From Clostridiales bacterium VE202-21 (GTDB lineage Bacteria; Bacillota; Clostridia; Lachnospirales; Lachnospiraceae): a stretch of DNA of 64,000 nucleotides. This document shows, piece after piece, positions 63,204-64,000 of this stretch. A program made the position numbers and the translations under genes. Position 1 is the stretch's first letter; each line of letters opens with the position of its first letter. Location of the stretch: the NCBI GenBank assembly GCA_000509105.1, contig BAIF02000074.1, positions 1 to 64,000 of the forward strand, written 5' to 3'. The notes below the pieces were generated by a model. The model had not been told where the DNA came from and ran no database searches. It saw only the letters and a program-made list of their open reading frames with translations.

Positions 63204-63995
63204 ATGATAGATAAAAATTATTTAACTACAGGAGAATTTGCTAAATTATGCAACACAACAAAACATACTCTGTTTCATTATTATGATATAGGTTTGTTTC
63301 TTCCAGAAATAACTGATGAAAACGGTTATCGTTACTATCATGTTTTACAATACGATACTTTCATTACAATTAGACAATTAAGTGAATTAGGTATGAAACT
63401 ATCTGAAATTAAAAACTATTTTTTAAATCGCTCGCCTCAAAATATGATAAAAATATATAAGCATCAAGAACAATTATTAAACGCAAAAATCAAATATCTA
63501 AATGCATTAAAATCAAACATTATCGAACACAGAAAAAATATTGAAAATGCTTTTTCTTGTAACCAAAAATATTTTTTAGAAAATCTTGATAAGCAATATT
63601 TAATATCTTCTGAAGAACTTAATTATATTGATGATAAGTTGATGACATATGAATTTGGCACTTTGTTAAAAAAATCAAAAAACATTACTGTTCCTCTTAC
63701 TTTTGGAATGGTACATAATATATCTGACATTAAGAAAAATAGTTTTGCTTTTCGTTTTTATACACGAACAGATACTTATGAGGATACAATAAGAGTACAA
63801 GGCACTTATTTATGCACATATTACTATGGAAAATATGAGAACCTATTTTCTCAATATAACTATTTTCTTAACTATGCTGAAAATCATGGGGGCACTTTAG
63901 AAGAACAATTATATATAGAAACCGGTGCAGGAGAGTGGACTGCTGGTTCTGCTGCTGATTATATTATCAAAATTTTTGCCAAAATTTCTTTATAA
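63204..63995 (+). CDS. MerR-family regulator with GyrI-like effector domain
   Basis: A 263-residue regulator. The MerR winged HTH is in residues 1-~75 (YLTTGEFAKLCNTTKHTLFH; YYDIGLFLP; GYRYYHVLQ), followed by a coiled coil. The C-terminal ~150 residues resemble the ligand domain of BmrR-type multidrug sensors. Start ATG 63204 has AAGGAG upstream. It probably activates the divergent flavodoxin-like gene in response to a small hydrophobic compound. Confidence 0.83.
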   Translation: MIDKNYLTTGEFAKLCNTTKHTLFHYYDIGLFLPEITDENGYRYYHVLQYDTFITIRQLSELGMKLSEIKNYFLNRSPQNMIKIYKHQEQLLNAKIKYLNALKSNIIEHRKNIENAFSCNQKYFLENLDKQYLISSEELNYIDDKLMTYEFGTLLKKSKNITVPLTFGMVHNISDIKKNSFAFRFYTRTDTYEDTIRVQGTYLCTYYYGKYENLFSQYNYFLNYAENHGGTLEEQLYIETGAGEWTAGSAADYIIKIFAKISL

Positions 63996-64000
63996 AAAGA

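Noticed and set aside
1-64000. CRISPR arrays, tRNA or rRNA genes
   Set aside because: No regularly spaced repeats and no tRNA- or rRNA-like sequence were seen on reading both strands.

Overview
The window looks like chromosomal and mobile DNA of a strictly anaerobic, low-GC Firmicute, most like a gut Lachnospiraceae/Clostridia. Pointers are the AGGAGG-type ribosome binding sites, two oxygen-sensitive glycyl radical enzymes (GREs) with their radical-SAM activases, YesM/YesN-type two-component genes, Tn916/ICEBs1-like conjugation debris and an IS66 element. I saw no tRNA, rRNA or CRISPR array.

Layout: 0-0.6 kb holds the end of a CHAP-domain conjugation-type cell-wall hydrolase. 0.75-12.5 kb is GRE locus 1: a GntR repressor, then activase, GRE (frameshifted), TauE/SafE exporter, SLC13-type permease, CoA-acylating aldehyde dehydrogenase, SucC-like and SucD-like acid-CoA ligase subunits, and an iron alcohol dehydrogenase. 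12.7-16.9 kb has a second GntR, a chimeric FAD-oxidoreductase/BCCT-transporter gene and an enolase-superfamily enzyme. 17-21 kb has IS debris, a GH29 alpha-L-fucosidase, a broken AraC gene, a LysR with a divergent TauE exporter, and a small unknown gene. 21.5-39.4 kb holds two paralogous cassettes, each made of a sulfonate-type binding lipoprotein, two permeases, two ATPases and a cytoplasmic sulfatase. The first is preceded by a LacI/solute-binding-protein fusion regulator. A YesM/YesN-like pair lies between them on the other strand. 39.7-42 kb has a GH43-like gene and decayed DNA, including an IS200 tnpA stub. 42-54 kb is GRE locus 2, with the same enzyme set in a different order, a LysR instead of GntR and an APC permease instead of SLC13. 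54-55.3 kb is a decayed mobT relaxase gene with an oriT-like hairpin. 55.4-62.5 kb is folD split by a 3.46-kb DDE/AAA transposon (7-bp duplication), followed by an IS66 copy (8-bp duplication). A flavodoxin-like gene and a MerR regulator close the window.

How it may work (inference): the GRE loci fit the fermentation of a small sulfonate such as 2,3-dihydroxypropane-1-sulfonate (DHPS). The GRE makes an aldehyde. The iron dehydrogenase reduces it for redox balance, or the CoA-acylating dehydrogenase plus SucCD-like ligase oxidise it and make ATP. TauE-type proteins would export the sulfonated product. The ABC/sulfatase cassettes would import sulfate esters or related sulfur compounds and desulfate them in the cytoplasm. 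The common theme is scavenging of organosulfur compounds and sulfated glycans.

Caution: at least four genes (GRE1, the locus-2 SucC-like gene, mobT, the transposon zinc-ribbon gene) carry short frameshifts that a one- or two-base change would repair. They may be real decay or consensus errors.
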